Assembly (NCBI RefSeq): GCF_019219825.1
Contig: NZ_JAHUXH010000008.1
Span: 1-64,000 of the forward strand
Direction of reading: 5' to 3'
Length of the DNA stretch: 64,000 nt
DNA from: Streptomyces sp. TRM70350
GTDB taxonomy: Bacteria > Actinomycetota > Actinomycetes > Streptomycetales > Streptomycetaceae
Shown here in pieces: positions 35,611 to 46,704 of this stretch. The translations under genes and the position numbers were made by a program. Under the pieces are notes generated by a model. It did no database searches. It saw only the letters and a list, made by a program, of their open reading frames with translations, and was not told where the DNA came from. The stretch's first letter is position 1. Each line of letters begins with the position of its first letter.

Positions 35611-37338
35611 ATGACACTCAAGTCAGCGCGGCGGGTCCGGCTGTCCAGATCCGTGGGCCTGCTGGCCGCCACGGGTCTGGCCGCCGCCGGCCTCGTGGGA
35701 ACCGCCCAGGCCGCGCCCGCGCCCCTGCCCGTGACGATCACCGGCGAGGACCGGGTCGACCTGTCGCTGAACTCCGGCAGCGGGGACGAGACGGAGCCCC
35801 AGGTCGAGCTGCGGCTGAACGTCCCGGGTGAGGAGTTCGACGGCGACGGCGTCATCCCGCCCGTGTTCACCGGCGACTACGAGATCCGTATCGACGCCTC
35901 CGAACTCGCGGGCGTCGCCTCGGTGAAGCTGCCCTGCGACGCCGACGGCCTCGTCGCGGTCTGCAGCGGCTACGAGCTGTACGCCGGCGAGAGGTACAAC
36001 CGCCTCGGTGGCATCCGGCTCGACATCGACGACGACAGCCAGGCCGGCGACTTCGGCACCATCAAGGTCACCGGCGAGGGCGAGGGGCTGGAGTTCACCC
36101 CGCTCGACATCGACGTACTGGTGGGCGGCCCCGAATTCGTCAACCACCAGCTGTCGCTGCCCTCCGATCTCAAGGCGGGCGACACCTATGCGGCACCCGT
36201 GGGCCTGCGCAACCAGGGCGCCATGGACTCCGAAGGCGCGGTGCTGCGCTTCCACGGCTCCCGCGGGCTGTCCTTCCCCGACTCGTACGGCAACTGCGCC
36301 TACACCGAGGTGACCACCGGACCGCTGCTGCGCCAGGGCACGGACGCGATCTGCACCTTCCCCGACACGATCAAGGCCGGGACCGCGTACGCGCTGACCG
36401 AGCCGCTGAAGGTGAAGACCGCCGACTTCGCCCTGTTCGACGTCTTCACCTACTCCTTCACCGCGATCAGCCCCACCGAGGCGAAGAGCCTGCGCGAGGC
36501 CAAGGACTACCGGGCGGGCAACGGCCCGGAGCTGAAACTGAAGGAGATCTCCGGTGCCGACCCGGCGGACTACTCCCGCTACGCCGAGCTGGACCTGCCC
36601 GCGACGAACACCTACGACCTGGAGCTGACCGGCGCGTCGCTCAAGGGTGCCGCGGGCGACACCGTCACGGCGAACCTCGGCTTCCGCAACAACGGCCCGG
36701 CCTGGGTCGGCGCACTGCGCTCGGGCGGTGAGCCGATCGGCTTCACGGTGGAGGTCCCCGAGGGGGCGACGGTCACCAAGGCCCCGGAGTCCTGCGGTGA
36801 GAACTACATCGCCGAGGACACCAAGGGCTACCTCTGCTGGGTGGACACCCCGCTGCTGGAGGACGCGGAGCTGGGCTTCCCGTTCGAGCTGCGCATCGAC
36901 CGGGTCGTGGAGAACGCCAAGGCGAGGGTGGCGCTGCCCGACTGGGACAACCCGTCCGAATCCGACAAGTCCAACGACACCGCCTGGATCGTCCTCAACG
37001 CCTCCGGCGACGAGGGGTCCACGGACGGCGGCACCGGCTCGTCCGACGGCGGCACGTCGAACGGCGGCACGTCGAACGGCGGCACGTCGGGCGGCGGCAC
37101 GTCGGGCGGCGGTTCCTCGTCCTCCGGCACGGACGGCGGCGCGGGCTCCAGCGGCAGCACGGGTGGTGAGACCTCCGGTGGCGACTCCGGAGCCGACACC
37201 GACGGCGGTCTGGCCCTCACCGGTGCGGGCGGTGTGACGCTGCTCGCCGGGGGCGCGATCCTCGCACTCGGCCTGGGGACGGGCCTGGTCCTGTTCCTGC
37301 GCCGGCGCGCGGGGCAGAACGGCGGCACCACCGCCTGA
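35611..37338 (+). CDS. LAXTG sortase-anchored cell-wall protein
   Basis: 575 residues. A cleavable signal peptide (residues 1-34, ending AQAAP) is followed by two or three immunoglobulin-like/DUF11-like beta domains. These have repeating patterns (LKAGDTYAAPVGLRNQG; LKGAAGDTVTANLGFRNNG) and cysteines that could pair. A Gly/Ser/Thr linker with GGTSNGGTSNGGTSGGGTSG repeats then precedes the sorting signal LALTG (about 534-538), a hydrophobic helix and an RRRA tail. LAXTG is the motif of class E sortases in Streptomyces. The protein is thus covalently displayed on the wall. The function is unknown, perhaps adhesive or structural. Confidence 0.9.
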   Translation: MTLKSARRVRLSRSVGLLAATGLAAAGLVGTAQAAPAPLPVTITGEDRVDLSLNSGSGDETEPQVELRLNVPGEEFDGDGVIPPVFTGDYEIRIDASELAGVASVKLPCDADGLVAVCSGYELYAGERYNRLGGIRLDIDDDSQAGDFGTIKVTGEGEGLEFTPLDIDVLVGGPEFVNHQLSLPSDLKAGDTYAAPVGLRNQGAMDSEGAVLRFHGSRGLSFPDSYGNCAYTEVTTGPLLRQGTDAICTFPDTIKAGTAYALTEPLKVKTADFALFDVFTYSFTAISPTEAKSLREAKDYRAGNGPELKLKEISGADPADYSRYAELDLPATNTYDLELTGASLKGAAGDTVTANLGFRNNGPAWVGALRSGGEPIGFTVEVPEGATVTKAPESCGENYIAEDTKGYLCWVDTPLLEDAELGFPFELRIDRVVENAKARVALPDWDNPSESDKSNDTAWIVLNASGDEGSTDGGTGSSDGGTSNGGTSNGGTSGGGTSGGGSSSSGTDGGAGSSGSTGGETSGGDSGADTDGGLALTGAGGVTLLAGGAILALGLGTGLVLFLRRRAGQNGGTTA

Positions 37339-37359
37339 CAGCCGCTCATTCCAACGCCG

Positions 37360-37390
37360 ACGGGTGCCGTTCGCGGAGAACGGCACCCGT
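37360..37390. terminator. bidirectional terminator hairpin
   Basis: ACGGGTGCCGTTC and GAACGGCACCCGT form a perfect 13-bp stem with loop GCGGA, between the convergent wall-protein and NlpC/P60 genes. Confidence 0.8.
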
Positions 37391-37400
37391 TGCGTATGCC

Positions 37401-37434
37401 GGTGGACCGGTGTGTATGCGGTGGACCGGTGTGT
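37401..37434. repeat. short direct repeat after the terminator
   Basis: GGTGGACCGGTGTGT occurs at 37401-37415 and 37420-37434. It is a local duplication in the 60 bp before the NlpC stop. Confidence 0.7.
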
Positions 37435-37450
37435 TTGCGAGCGATACGGC

Positions 37451-38257
37451 TCAGAGCACGCGCACCGCACCCGACGCCGGGTAGCCGGAGAGGTCCTGGA
37501 TGACGACGCCCTTGGAGGGGTTGGCCGCGTCCAGGTACTGGCCGTTTCCGATGTACACACCCGTGTGGTACGCGGAGCCCTTGCCGCCCCAGTACAGGAT
37601 GTCGCCCACCTGGAGGTTGGACAGGGAGACCTCCGTGCCGACCATCGACTGGTCCTGCGACACGCGCGGAAGGTCCACGCCGACCTGCCGGAACGCCGCC
37701 TGGATGAGGCTGGAGCAGTCCCAGGCGTTGGGGCCGGTGGCGCCCATGACGTAGGCGTCGCCCAACTGCGCCTTGAGGAAGGAGATGACCGTTCCGACGC
37801 TGCCGCCGGCCGGTACGGTCACGCTCGTGTCGGTGCCCACGGACGCGGAGAGGGTCTCCCGCTCGGCGTCGCGCGCGGCACGCTCTGCGGCGGCCTTGCG
37901 CGCCTCCTCGGCGGCCTTCTTCCGGGCCTCCTCCTTCTTCTTGGCCTCGGCCAGGTCGGCCTTGGCCTCCTTGGCGGCCTGGGCGGCGGCCGCGTCACGC
38001 TCTGCCTGCAGCTCGTAGTTCGCGGCGGCCAGCTGTGTGGCGTCCGCCGACCGGGCGACCTGAGCGGACAGGTCGGCCGTGAGGGTGGGCAGTTCGAGCG
38101 TCTGCGTCACCGGCTCGGCAGCGTTCGCCGAGGCCGACGCGCCGGCCACTGCCACGGTGCTGAGGATGCCACCGGCAACTCCGGCCCGCATCGCCATCTT
38201 CGACGTGCCGGGCTGGCGGGGTTTCCGGTGGCTACGTATGTGAGCGGTGTGGGACAT
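37451..38257 (-). CDS. secreted NlpC/P60 peptidoglycan hydrolase
   Basis: 268 residues from ATG 38257. A basic N-region (HIRSHRKPRQPGTSK) and hydrophobic core end in SASANAAEP, a signal peptide. A coiled coil rich in Ala/Glu/Lys follows (about residues 80-135, KKKEEARKKAAEEARKAAAE). The C-terminal NlpC/P60 domain has catalytic Cys in WDCSSLIQAAF and His in YHTGVYIGNG. It cleaves stem peptides of peptidoglycan during growth or spore development. The start lacks a good ribosome site. ATG 38287 is an alternative, but the signal peptide favours 38257. Confidence 0.92.
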   Translation of the reverse strand: MSHTAHIRSHRKPRQPGTSKMAMRAGVAGGILSTVAVAGASASANAAEPVTQTLELPTLTADLSAQVARSADATQLAAANYELQAERDAAAAQAAKEAKADLAEAKKKEEARKKAAEEARKAAAERAARDAERETLSASVGTDTSVTVPAGGSVGTVISFLKAQLGDAYVMGATGPNAWDCSSLIQAAFRQVGVDLPRVSQDQSMVGTEVSLSNLQVGDILYWGGKGSAYHTGVYIGNGQYLDAANPSKGVVIQDLSGYPASGAVRVL

Positions 38258-38800
38258 GGGAACAACCGGTATCAGGGGCTCCTCCATACCTTCAAGAAAC
38301 GTGTGGTCCGCCACAGTTGTTCAATCGGCGGCCGGAATCCCCGGCGCGTCGCCCTTTATTGACGCCGTAACGGACATTGCGGACGTCAGTCATCAAGCCT
38401 GTGATCACGGGCTTTCTTCGTTACGTCCGAATTGCCCCGCGCCTACCACTGGTTGGGACCGTTGGCCAACCCCGCTTCTCAGGGCCCTCTCGTGAATGTG
38501 GCGGAGGTCACGGAACGGTTACCGGAGCGGGAGCGTCCGGCGCGCGGAATCGACGCCGCGGCGCTCGTGAACGCGTGCACGTGTCCACACCTCGCCGCCG
38601 CCTCCCTCGGATGTGTGAACGCGGGCCACTAGCAGGCCCCGGCGTCCAGCTCCAATTTGCATGCAGGGGAAGTTTCTTGATATGGAGACGCCCCCCGCCA
38701 GCTGCGCCGACGAGCGAAAATGTCACCTCTGGTGATCACTTGAACGCTTCACGTGCGAAGATCGCCGATCATCCGACTTCATGATCGTTCATCAGGTGGT
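38258..38800. other. long intergenic region upstream of NlpC and nuoA
   Basis: No supportable gene; the short open frames have shadow-like composition. Part of it (38640-38800) is AT-richer than the rest and contains TTTGCATGCAG and ATGATCGTTCAT-type sequence. It should carry the NlpC promoter, on the minus strand, and the upstream control region of nuo. I looked here for a ydaO riboswitch and found none of its conserved blocks. Confidence 0.4.
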
Positions 38801-38802
38801 GG

Positions 38803-38847
38803 AGATCACAAAGCTTGTGCAATACCCCGTGTCGCAGATCACAGAGC
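38803..38847 (+). promoter_or_regulatory. 33-bp-spaced direct repeat upstream of the nuo promoter
   Basis: AGATCACAAAGC (38803) and AGATCACAGAGC (38836) are 33 bp apart, about three helical turns. The first copy is part of CACAA-AGC-TTGTG. The second copy overlaps the expected -35 zone of the promoter whose -10 may be TAAGAT (38856-38861). This is the usual layout for an activator binding as a dimer. Confidence 0.5.
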
Positions 38848-38877
38848 GGCGGGCATAAGATGCGAGGCAGTTGGGCT

Positions 38878-38893
38878 TGTGACCTGCTTCACA
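38878..38893 (+). promoter_or_regulatory. Rex operator (ROP) of the nuo operon
   Basis: TGTGACCTGCTTCACA closely fits the Rex box TGTGAACNNNTTCACA. Rex is the actinobacterial NADH/NAD+ sensor, known in S. coelicolor to control the nuo operon. The site lies about 17-32 bp downstream of the putative -10 TAAGAT, where binding would block transcription. NADH build-up would release Rex. Confidence 0.85.
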
Positions 38894-39001
38894 TGTTCTC
38901 GATCTTCGCCGGGGCCAGCGGGGCTCGTGGGGCTGGTGAGCAGGAAGTGAGTCCAGTGCAACCCGCCAGCAGTCAGTGCCGACTGAGAGGAGCGAGGAGC
39001 G

Positions 39002-39361
39002 GTGAACGCGTATGCGCCCATCCTCGTACTGGGAGCCCTCGGGGCAGGATTTGCGATCTTCTCCGTGGTCATGGCCACGCTGATCGGTCCGAAGCGGTAC
39101 AACCGCGCCAAACTCGAGGCCTACGAGTGCGGTATCGAGCCGACCCCCACGCCGGCCGGCGGCGGGCGCTTCCCTATCAAGTACTACCTGACGGCGATGC
39201 TCTTCATCGTCTTCGACATCGAGATCGTCTTCCTCTACCCGTGGGCCGTCACCTTCGACGCCCTGGGTGTGTTCGGGCTCGTGGAGATGCTGCTCTTCGT
39301 GCTCACCGTCTTCGTCGCCTATGCGTATGTGTGGCGGCGCGGCGGCCTGGAATGGGACTGA
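39002..39361 (+). CDS. nuoA: NADH-quinone oxidoreductase subunit A
   Basis: 119 residues, three membrane helices. [13 protein letters not shown] is the conserved loop of NuoA/ND3, whose Cys lies close to the quinone channel. First gene of a 14-gene complex I operon. The GTG at 39002 follows AGGAGCGAGGAGCG. The 5' leader from the putative promoter is about 130 nt. Confidence 0.97.
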   Translation: MNAYAPILVLGALGAGFAIFSVVMATLIGPKRYNRAKLEAYECGIEPTPTPAGGGRFPIKYYLTAMLFIVFDIEIVFLYPWAVTFDALGVFGLVEMLLFVLTVFVAYAYVWRRGGLEWD

Positions 39362-39374
39362 GGGGCCTTTAGTC

Positions 39375-39929
39375 ATGGGACTCGAAGAAAAGCTGCCGAG
39401 CGGTTTCCTGCTGACCACCGTCGAGCAGGCCGCGGGCTGGGTGCGCAAGTCGTCCGTCTTCCCCGCCACGTTCGGCCTCGCCTGCTGCGCCATCGAGATG
39501 ATGACCACCGGCGCCGGCCGTTACGACCTCGCCCGGTTCGGCATGGAGGTCTTCCGCGGGTCACCCCGCCAGGCGGACCTGATGATCGTGGCCGGCCGGG
39601 TCAGCCAGAAGATGGCGCCGGTGCTGCGGCAGGTCTACGACCAGATGCCGAACCCCAAGTGGGTGATCTCCATGGGGGTGTGCGCGTCCTCCGGCGGCAT
39701 GTTCAACAACTACGCCATCGTCCAGGGCGTCGACCACATCGTCCCGGTCGACATCTATCTCCCCGGCTGTCCGCCCCGGCCGGAGATGCTGATGGACGCC
39801 ATCCTCAAGCTCCACCACAAGATCCAGACCTCCAAGCTCGGTGTGAACGCCGAGGAGGCGGCCCGGGAGGCGGAGGAAGCGGCGCTCAAGGCCCTGCCGA
39901 CGATCGAGATGAAGGGGCTGCTGCGATGA
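39375..39929 (+). CDS. nuoB: NADH-quinone oxidoreductase subunit B
   Basis: 184 residues. It binds the terminal 4Fe-4S cluster N2. The cysteines are in [20 protein letters not shown] and [12 protein letters not shown]. The C-terminal tail ([13 protein letters not shown]) is a short charged helix. The ATG at 39375 gives the standard start [17 protein letters not shown]. It passes electrons to quinone at the junction with NuoD. Confidence 0.98.
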   Translation: MGLEEKLPSGFLLTTVEQAAGWVRKSSVFPATFGLACCAIEMMTTGAGRYDLARFGMEVFRGSPRQADLMIVAGRVSQKMAPVLRQVYDQMPNPKWVISMGVCASSGGMFNNYAIVQGVDHIVPVDIYLPGCPPRPEMLMDAILKLHHKIQTSKLGVNAEEAAREAEEAALKALPTIEMKGLLR

Positions 39930-40666
39930 GTGACGCCAACAGCAACGGGGTCAACCCCGAGAAGGACCTCAGCGCGTCGAACCTCCCGGGTCAGCGAGGC
40001 CAGGGCGGTGAGGAGATCCGCGTCCAGCGCGGCATGTTCGGCGCCAACAACGGCGGCGACACCTCCGGCTACGGCGGCCTGGTCCGCTCGGTCCGGCTGC
40101 CGGGGCCGGCCACCCGCCCCTACGGCGGCTGGTTCGACGAGGTCGCCGACGAGCTGGAGGGCGCGCTGGAGGAACAGGGACTGCTCCCCGAGAACGCCAT
40201 CGAGAGGACGGTCGTCGACCGCGACGAACTCACCTTCCACGTCGAGCGCGAGCACCTGGTCCGCGTCGCCCGCACCCTGCGCGACGACCCGGCCCTGCGC
40301 TTCGAGCTGTGCACCGGCGTCAGCGGCGTCCACTACCTGAACGACAAGGGCCGCGAGCTGCACGCCGTCTACCACCTGCGTTCGATCACCCACAACCGGC
40401 TGATCCGCGTCGAGGTCAGCGCCCCGGACAGCGACCCGCACATCCCGTCGCTGGTCGCCGTCTATCCGACCAACGACTGGCACGAGCGCGAGACCTACGA
40501 CTTCTTCGGCATCGTCTTCGACGGTCACCCGGCCCTGACGCGGATCATGATGCCGGACGACTGGCAGGGCCACCCGCAGCGCAAGGACTACCCCCTCGGC
40601 GGCATCCCCGTCGAGTACAAGGGCGCCCAGATCCCGGCTCCGGACCAGCGGAGGTCGTACTCATGA
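39926..40666 (+). CDS. nuoC: NADH-quinone oxidoreductase subunit C
   Basis: 246 residues. The 30-kDa subunit signature is [18 protein letters not shown]. An N-terminal Gly/Asn-rich extension of about 60 residues ([16 protein letters not shown]) is typical of actinobacteria. The ATG overlaps the nuoB stop (ATGA). Confidence 0.97.
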   Translation: MSDANSNGVNPEKDLSASNLPGQRGQGGEEIRVQRGMFGANNGGDTSGYGGLVRSVRLPGPATRPYGGWFDEVADELEGALEEQGLLPENAIERTVVDRDELTFHVEREHLVRVARTLRDDPALRFELCTGVSGVHYLNDKGRELHAVYHLRSITHNRLIRVEVSAPDSDPHIPSLVAVYPTNDWHERETYDFFGIVFDGHPALTRIMMPDDWQGHPQRKDYPLGGIPVEYKGAQIPAPDQRRSYS

Positions 40667-41985
40667 GCACGCAGCACGCAACTCCGCGCGAGACCACCGA
40701 GGGCACTGTCTACACGGTCACCGGTGGCGACTGGGACGAGGTCGTCCAGTCCGCGGCCCGCGCCGACGACGAGCGCATCGTGGTCAACATGGGCCCCCAG
40801 CACCCCTCCACCCACGGTGTGCTCCGGCTGATCCTGGAGATCGAGGGCGAGACGGTCACCGAGGCCCGGTGCGGCATCGGCTATCTGCACACCGGCATCG
40901 AGAAGAACCTGGAATTCCGCACGTGGACGCAGGGCACCACCTTCGTCACGCGCATGGATTACCTGACGTCCTTCTTCAACGAGACCGGCTACTGCCTCGC
41001 CGTCGAAAAGCTCCTCGGCATCGAGGACGAGATCCCCGACCGCGCCACGATCATCCGGGTGCTCCTGATGGAGCTGAACCGGCTCTCCTCCCACCTGGTG
41101 TGCATCGCCACCGGCGGCATGGAACTCGGCGCCACCACGATCATGATCTACGGATTCCGTGATCGTGAAATGATTCTCGACATCTACGAGCTCATCACGG
41201 GCCTGCGGATGAACCACGCGTACATCCGCCCCGGCGGACTCGCCCAGGACCTGCCACCCGGCGCGGTGGACCAGATCCGCGAGTTCGTCAAGAAGATGAA
41301 GAAGAACCTCCCGGAGTACGACAAGCTCGCCACCGGGAACCCCATCTTCAAGGCCCGCATGCAGGACATCGGCTACCTCGACCTGGCCGGCTGCATGGCC
41401 CTCGGCGCCACCGGCCCGATCCTGCGCGCCACCGGCCTGCCGCACGACCTGCGCAAGGCCCAGCCGTACTGCGGCTACGAGACATACGACTTCGACGTCC
41501 CGACCGCCGACACCTGCGACTCCTACGGCCGCTTCCTGATCCGCCTGGAGGAGATGCGCCAGTCGCTCAGGATCGTCGAGCAGTGCCTGGACCGGCTGCA
41601 GCCCGGGCCGGTCATGGTCGCCGACAAGAAGATCGCCTGGCCCGCCCAGCTCGCCCTGGGGCCGGACGGACTGGGCAACTCCCTGGACCACATCAAGAAG
41701 ATCATGGGTACCTCCATGGAGGCCCTGATCCACCACTTCAAGCTGGTGACCGAGGGCTTCCGCGTCCCGCCGGGACAGGCGTACACGGCGGTCGAGTCAC
41801 CCAAGGGGGAGCTGGGAGTGCACGCCGTCTCCGACGGCGGCACCCGTCCCTACCGGGTCCACTTCCGCGACCCGTCCTTCACCAACCTGCAAGCCATGGC
41901 GGCGATGTGCGAGGGCGGCCAGGTCGCCGACGTCATCGTCGCCGTCGCGTCCATCGACCCCGTGATGGGAGGCGTCGACCGGTGA
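40663..41985 (+). CDS. nuoD: NADH-quinone oxidoreductase subunit D
   Basis: 440 residues. The quinone-site subunit, carrying [15 protein letters not shown] near the N-terminus and the C-terminal DPVMGGVDR. Forms the quinone pocket with NuoB. ATGA overlap with nuoC. Preceding GGAGGTCG is a strong ribosome site. Confidence 0.98.
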   Translation: MSTQHATPRETTEGTVYTVTGGDWDEVVQSAARADDERIVVNMGPQHPSTHGVLRLILEIEGETVTEARCGIGYLHTGIEKNLEFRTWTQGTTFVTRMDYLTSFFNETGYCLAVEKLLGIEDEIPDRATIIRVLLMELNRLSSHLVCIATGGMELGATTIMIYGFRDREMILDIYELITGLRMNHAYIRPGGLAQDLPPGAVDQIREFVKKMKKNLPEYDKLATGNPIFKARMQDIGYLDLAGCMALGATGPILRATGLPHDLRKAQPYCGYETYDFDVPTADTCDSYGRFLIRLEEMRQSLRIVEQCLDRLQPGPVMVADKKIAWPAQLALGPDGLGNSLDHIKKIMGTSMEALIHHFKLVTEGFRVPPGQAYTAVESPKGELGVHAVSDGGTRPYRVHFRDPSFTNLQAMAAMCEGGQVADVIVAVASIDPVMGGVDR

Positions 41986-42854
41986 CCACCTCTTCTTCGG
42001 AGCGGGGCGTCAGCCTGGGCATGCCAGAGCTGCCCGCGCCCGGCTACCCGGACGACGTTCGAGCCCGGCTGGAGCGGGACGCGCGCGAGATCATCGCCCG
42101 CTACCCGGACTCCCGGTCCGCCCTGCTGCCGCTGCTGCATCTGGTGCAGTCGGAGGAGGGCCATGTCTCGCGCACCGGGATGCAGTTCTGCGCGGACATG
42201 CTCGACCTGACCACGGCCGAGGTCACCGCGGTCGCCACCTTCTACACCATGTACCGGCGCAGGCCGAGCGGCGACTACCAGGTGGGCGTGTGCACCAACA
42301 CCCTGTGCGCGGTGATGGGCGGTGACGCGATCTTCGAGGCGCTCCAGGAGCACCTCGGCGTCGGCAACGGTGAGACCACAGACGACGGCAAGATCACCCT
42401 GGAGCACATCGAGTGCAACGCGGCCTGCGACTTCGCGCCGGTCGTGATGGTCAACTGGGAGTTCTTCGACAACCAGACCGTTCAGACCGCGAAGCGCCTG
42501 GTGGACGACCTGCGCGCGGGAGCACGGGTCGAGCCGACCCGCGGGGCGCCGCTGTGCACGTTCAAGGAGACCGCCCGGATTCTGGCGGGCTTCCCCGACG
42601 AGCGAGCCGGGGCCGTCGAGGCCACGGGCAGCGCGGGACCGGCGTCACTGGTGGGTCTCCGCCTGGCCAGGGGAGAGACCGCACCCGCGCGCGTGGTCCA
42701 CCCGCGGGAGGGCGGCCCGGACGACGAGCCGCAGGACCGGGCCGTCCACGAGCCGTCACCGGCGGAGCACCTCAGCTCGCACGACGCGCCGCAGAAAACA
42801 TCGGCATCCGACCCCGCCCACCCGGCCGGGCCTATCGCCGAGGAGGGGGAGTGA
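41982..42854 (+). CDS. nuoE: NADH-quinone oxidoreductase subunit E
   Basis: 290 residues. The 2Fe-2S ligands are in [11 protein letters not shown] and CNAACDFAP. The thioredoxin-like 24-kDa core ends near residue 200. The remaining 90 residues form a Pro/Ala/His-rich low-complexity tail ([20 protein letters not shown]), about as long as half the core and unusual for the family. GTG overlaps the nuoD stop. Confidence 0.97.
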   Translation: MTTSSSERGVSLGMPELPAPGYPDDVRARLERDAREIIARYPDSRSALLPLLHLVQSEEGHVSRTGMQFCADMLDLTTAEVTAVATFYTMYRRRPSGDYQVGVCTNTLCAVMGGDAIFEALQEHLGVGNGETTDDGKITLEHIECNAACDFAPVVMVNWEFFDNQTVQTAKRLVDDLRAGARVEPTRGAPLCTFKETARILAGFPDERAGAVEATGSAGPASLVGLRLARGETAPARVVHPREGGPDDEPQDRAVHEPSPAEHLSSHDAPQKTSASDPAHPAGPIAEEGE

Positions 42855-44203
42855 TGACGTTGGCACCCGAGCTGAAGGACCCCAGCCCCGAGAAGCTGCT
42901 CGCACCGGTGCTGTCGGCCTTCTGGGACGAGGACGGGTCCTGGACGCTGGACGTCTACCGACGGCACGAGGGCTACGAGGGCCTTCGCAAGGCGCTCGCC
43001 ATGACGCCCGACGACGTGATCGCGTACGTCAAGGACTCCGGGCTGCGTGGCCGGGGCGGGGCCGGTTTCCCCACGGGAATGAAATGGCAGTTCATTCCCC
43101 AGGGTGATGGAAAACCGCACTATCTAGTTGTCAACGCCGACGAATCGGAGCCCGGTACCTGCAAGGACATCCCGCTCCTCTTCGCGAACCCGCACAGCCT
43201 CATCGAGGGCATGATCATCGCGTGCTATGCCATCAGGTCGTCGCATGCCTTCATCTACCTGCGTGGTGAAGTCGTCCCCGTACTGCGGCGGTTGCACTCA
43301 GCCGTCGCTGAGGCCTACGCGGCGGGCTACCTCGGCAAGAACATCCTGGGCAGTGGGCTCGACCTCGACATCACGGTGCACGCCGGCGCGGGCGCGTACA
43401 TCTGCGGTGAGGAAACTGCACTGCTCGACTCGCTCGAAGGCCGCCGGGGTCAACCGCGGCTTCGTCCCCCCTTCCCTGCTGTCGCGGGCCTCTACGCGTG
43501 CCCGACTGTGGTGAACAACGTCGAGTCGATCGCCTCGGTTCCCGCCATTCTGAAAAACGGCAAGGAATGGTTCAGGTCGATGGGCAGCGAGAAGTCGCCC
43601 GGCTTCACGCTCTACTCGCTCAGCGGTCACGTCGCGAGCCCCGGCCAGTACGAGGCGCCGCTCGGCATCACCCTGCGCCAGCTCCTCGACATGAGCGGCG
43701 GGATGCGGCCCGGCCACCGGCTGAAGTTCTGGACGCCGGGCGGCTCCTCGACGCCGTTGCTCACCGACGAGCACCTCGACGTCCCCCTTGACTACGAAGG
43801 AGTGGGCGCCGCGGGTTCCATGCTCGGCACCAAAGCCCTGCAGTGCTTCGACGAGACGACCTGCGTCGTCCGCGCCGTCACCCGCTGGACCGAGTTCTAC
43901 GCCCACGAGTCCTGCGGCAAGTGCACGCCCTGCCGCGAAGGGACGTACTGGCTGGTGCAGTTGCTGCGGGACATCGAGGCCGGCAAGGGCGTCATGTCCG
44001 ACCTCGACAAGCTGAACGACATCGCCGACAACATCAACGGCAAGTCCTTCTGCGCCCTCGGCGACGGTGCCGCCTCGCCGATCTTCTCCTCGCTGAAGTA
44101 CTTCCGTGAGGAGTACGAGGAGCACATCACGGGCCGTGGCTGCCCCTTCGACCCGGCCAAGTCCACGGCCTGGGCCGACCACCGTACGGAGGTGAACGCA
44201 TGA
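42854..44203 (+). CDS. nuoF: NADH-quinone oxidoreductase subunit F
   Basis: 449 residues. It binds NADH and FMN ([28 protein letters not shown]) and cluster N3 ([12 protein letters not shown]). ATG 42854 overlaps the nuoE stop, and GTG 42851 is a possible alternative. Hydride transfer from NADH starts here. Confidence 0.98.
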   Translation: MTLAPELKDPSPEKLLAPVLSAFWDEDGSWTLDVYRRHEGYEGLRKALAMTPDDVIAYVKDSGLRGRGGAGFPTGMKWQFIPQGDGKPHYLVVNADESEPGTCKDIPLLFANPHSLIEGMIIACYAIRSSHAFIYLRGEVVPVLRRLHSAVAEAYAAGYLGKNILGSGLDLDITVHAGAGAYICGEETALLDSLEGRRGQPRLRPPFPAVAGLYACPTVVNNVESIASVPAILKNGKEWFRSMGSEKSPGFTLYSLSGHVASPGQYEAPLGITLRQLLDMSGGMRPGHRLKFWTPGGSSTPLLTDEHLDVPLDYEGVGAAGSMLGTKALQCFDETTCVVRAVTRWTEFYAHESCGKCTPCREGTYWLVQLLRDIEAGKGVMSDLDKLNDIADNINGKSFCALGDGAASPIFSSLKYFREEYEEHITGRGCPFDPAKSTAWADHRTEVNA

Positions 44204-46704
44204 CTGTGACCACGAGCGCTCCCTCCGGCGGGGGAGAGGCGGCGGTTCCGCGGGAAGACCTCGTCACGCTGACGATCGACGGCATCGAGATCAGCGTGCC
44301 CAAGGGCACCCTGGTCATCCGGGCCGCCGAGCAACTCGGCATCGAGATCCCGCGGTTCTGCGACCATCCCCTCCTCGACCCCGCCGGCGCCTGCCGCCAG
44401 TGCATCGTCGAGGTCGAGGGCCAGCGCAAGCCCATGGCGTCCTGCACCATCACCTGCACCGACGGGATGGTGGTGAAGACCCACCTGACCTCGCCGGTCG
44501 CCGAGAAGGCACAGCACGGTGTGATGGAGCTGCTGCTCATCAACCACCCGCTGGACTGCCCGGTCTGCGACAAGGGCGGCGAGTGCCCGCTGCAGAACCA
44601 GGCGATGTCCCACGGCAACGCCGAGTCCCGGTTCGAGGGCAGGAAGCGGACCTTCGAGAAGCCGGTCCCGATCTCCACGCAGGTGCTGCTGGACCGTGAG
44701 CGGTGTGTGCTGTGCGCGCGCTGCACCCGGTTCTCCAACCAGATCGCGGGCGACCCGATGATCGAGCTGCTGGAGCGGGGCGCGCTGCAGCAGGTGGGCA
44801 CCGGCGAGGGCGACCCCTTCGAGTCGTACTTCTCCGGGAACACCATCCAGATCTGCCCGGTCGGCGCCCTCACCTCGGCGGCGTACCGCTTCCGCTCCCG
44901 CCCGTTCGACCTGGTCTCCTCGCCGAGCGTCTGCGAGCACTGCTCCGGCGGCTGCGCCACCCGCACCGACCACCGGCGCGGCAAGGTCATGCGGCGGCTC
45001 GCGGCGAACGACCCCGAGGTCAACGAGGAGTGGATCTGCGACAAGGGGCGCTTCGCGTTCCGGTACGCGCAGCTGAAGGACCGCCTGGACACCCCGCTGC
45101 TGCGCAACGCCGAGGGCGAGCTGGAGCCCGCCTCCTGGCCGGAGGCGTTGCAGATCGCCGCCCAGGGACTGCTCGCCTCGCGCGGCCGCACCGGTGTCCT
45201 GACCGGCGGCCGGCTCACCGTCGAAGACGCCTACGCCTACAGCAAGTTCGCGCGCGTGGCGCTCGACACCAACGACATCGACTTCCGCGCGCGCGTGCAC
45301 AGCGGCGAGGAAGCCGACTTCCTCGCGGCATGGGTCGCCGGCCGCGGCCGCGACCTCGACGGTACGGGCGTCACGTACACCTTCCTGGAGAAGGCGCCCG
45401 CCGTCCTGCTGGCCGGGTTCGAGTCGGAGGAGGAGGCGCCCGGCGTCTTCCTGCGGCTGCGCAAGGCCTGGCGCAAGCACGGGCAGAAGGTGTTCTCACT
45501 GGCCACGCACAGCACGCGCGGTCTGGAGAAGGCCGGCGGCACGCTGCTGCCCGCCGCTCCCGGCACCGAGACCGAATGGCTGGACGCGCTCGCGAGCGGC
45601 GTCGGCCTGGAGGAGGACGGTGCGCTGGCCGCCGAGGCGCTGCGCACCGAGGGCGCGGTGATCGTCGTGGGCGAGCGGCTGGCCGGGGTGCCCGGTGGCC
45701 TCACCGCCGCCGCACGGGCCGCGAACGCGACCGGCGCACGGCTGGTGTGGATCCCGCGGCGGGCCGGGGAGCGCGGCGCGATCGAGGCGGGCGCGCTGCC
45801 GTCGCTGCTGCCGGGCGGACGCCCGGCGACCGACCCGCGCGCGCGGGAGGAGGTCGCGGCTGCCTGGGGCGTCGCCGAACTCCCGATCCGCTACGGCCGT
45901 GACACCGGCCAGATGGTCGAGGCCGCCGCGACCGGTGAACTGCAGGCGCTGCTGGTGGCCGGTGTGGAGGTCGCGGACCTGCCCGACCCGGCACGCGTGC
46001 GTGAGGCGCTCGGCGAGGTCGGCTTCCTGGTGTCGCTGGAACAGCGGCCCAGCGAGGTCACGGCACTCGCGGACGTGGTCCTGCCGGTCGCCGCGGTCGC
46101 CGAGAAGGCGGGCGCCTTCCTCAACTGGGAGGGCCGGGTCCGCTTCTTCGAGGCCGCGCTCAAACCCGACCACATGACCCGCCCGCCGACGCCCACCGAC
46201 GGGCGCGTACTGCAGATGCTGGCCGACGCCATGGACGTCCACCTGGGGCTGCCGGATCTGCGGACCACGCGCGCGGAGCTGGACCGGCTCGGCGCCTGGG
46301 ACGGGCCGCGGGCCACCGAGCCGCTGGAGAGCGCGGGCCCGCTGCCGCGGCCGGCCGCCGGGGAGGCCGTACTCGCCGGGCACCGGCTGCTGCTCGACCA
46401 GGGCCGGCTGCAGGAGGGCGACGAGGCGCTCGCCGGGACGCGGCACGCCGCACGCGCGCGCGTGTCGCCCGCCACGGCCGCCGAGGCGGGAGTCACGGAG
46501 GGCGATGTGCTCGCCGTGACCGGACCCGCCGGTAGCGTCCGGCTGCCGCTTCAGATCACCGAGATGCCCGACCGCGTGGTCTGGCTGCCGCTGAACTCGG
46601 TCGGCGGGGGCGTCGCCTCCGACACCGGGGCGCTGCCCGGCTCCCTCGTCCGCATCGGCCCGGCGACACCCGCCGGTGAGGCCCCCAAGGAGGTGGAGGC
46701 ATGA
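44200..46704 (+). CDS. nuoG: NADH-quinone oxidoreductase subunit G
   Basis: 834 residues. The N-terminal 2Fe-2S domain has [15 protein letters not shown], the 4Fe-4S ligands include [15 protein letters not shown] and [16 protein letters not shown], and a further set, CEHCSGGC...CDKGRF, matches the extra N7 cluster. The rest is a molybdopterin-type domain without the cofactor. Longest subunit. ATGA overlap with nuoF. Confidence 0.97.
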   Translation: MTVTTSAPSGGGEAAVPREDLVTLTIDGIEISVPKGTLVIRAAEQLGIEIPRFCDHPLLDPAGACRQCIVEVEGQRKPMASCTITCTDGMVVKTHLTSPVAEKAQHGVMELLLINHPLDCPVCDKGGECPLQNQAMSHGNAESRFEGRKRTFEKPVPISTQVLLDRERCVLCARCTRFSNQIAGDPMIELLERGALQQVGTGEGDPFESYFSGNTIQICPVGALTSAAYRFRSRPFDLVSSPSVCEHCSGGCATRTDHRRGKVMRRLAANDPEVNEEWICDKGRFAFRYAQLKDRLDTPLLRNAEGELEPASWPEALQIAAQGLLASRGRTGVLTGGRLTVEDAYAYSKFARVALDTNDIDFRARVHSGEEADFLAAWVAGRGRDLDGTGVTYTFLEKAPAVLLAGFESEEEAPGVFLRLRKAWRKHGQKVFSLATHSTRGLEKAGGTLLPAAPGTETEWLDALASGVGLEEDGALAAEALRTEGAVIVVGERLAGVPGGLTAAARAANATGARLVWIPRRAGERGAIEAGALPSLLPGGRPATDPRAREEVAAAWGVAELPIRYGRDTGQMVEAAATGELQALLVAGVEVADLPDPARVREALGEVGFLVSLEQRPSEVTALADVVLPVAAVAEKAGAFLNWEGRVRFFEAALKPDHMTRPPTPTDGRVLQMLADAMDVHLGLPDLRTTRAELDRLGAWDGPRATEPLESAGPLPRPAAGEAVLAGHRLLLDQGRLQEGDEALAGTRHAARARVSPATAAEAGVTEGDVLAVTGPAGSVRLPLQITEMPDRVVWLPLNSVGGGVASDTGALPGSLVRIGPATPAGEAPKEVEA

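Noticed and set aside
38258..38830. Possible c-di-AMP riboswitch upstream of the NlpC/P60 gene
   Set aside because: Neither GGGGGACCC nor GGGGTGAA blocks are present on the minus strand, although wall-hydrolase genes often have one.
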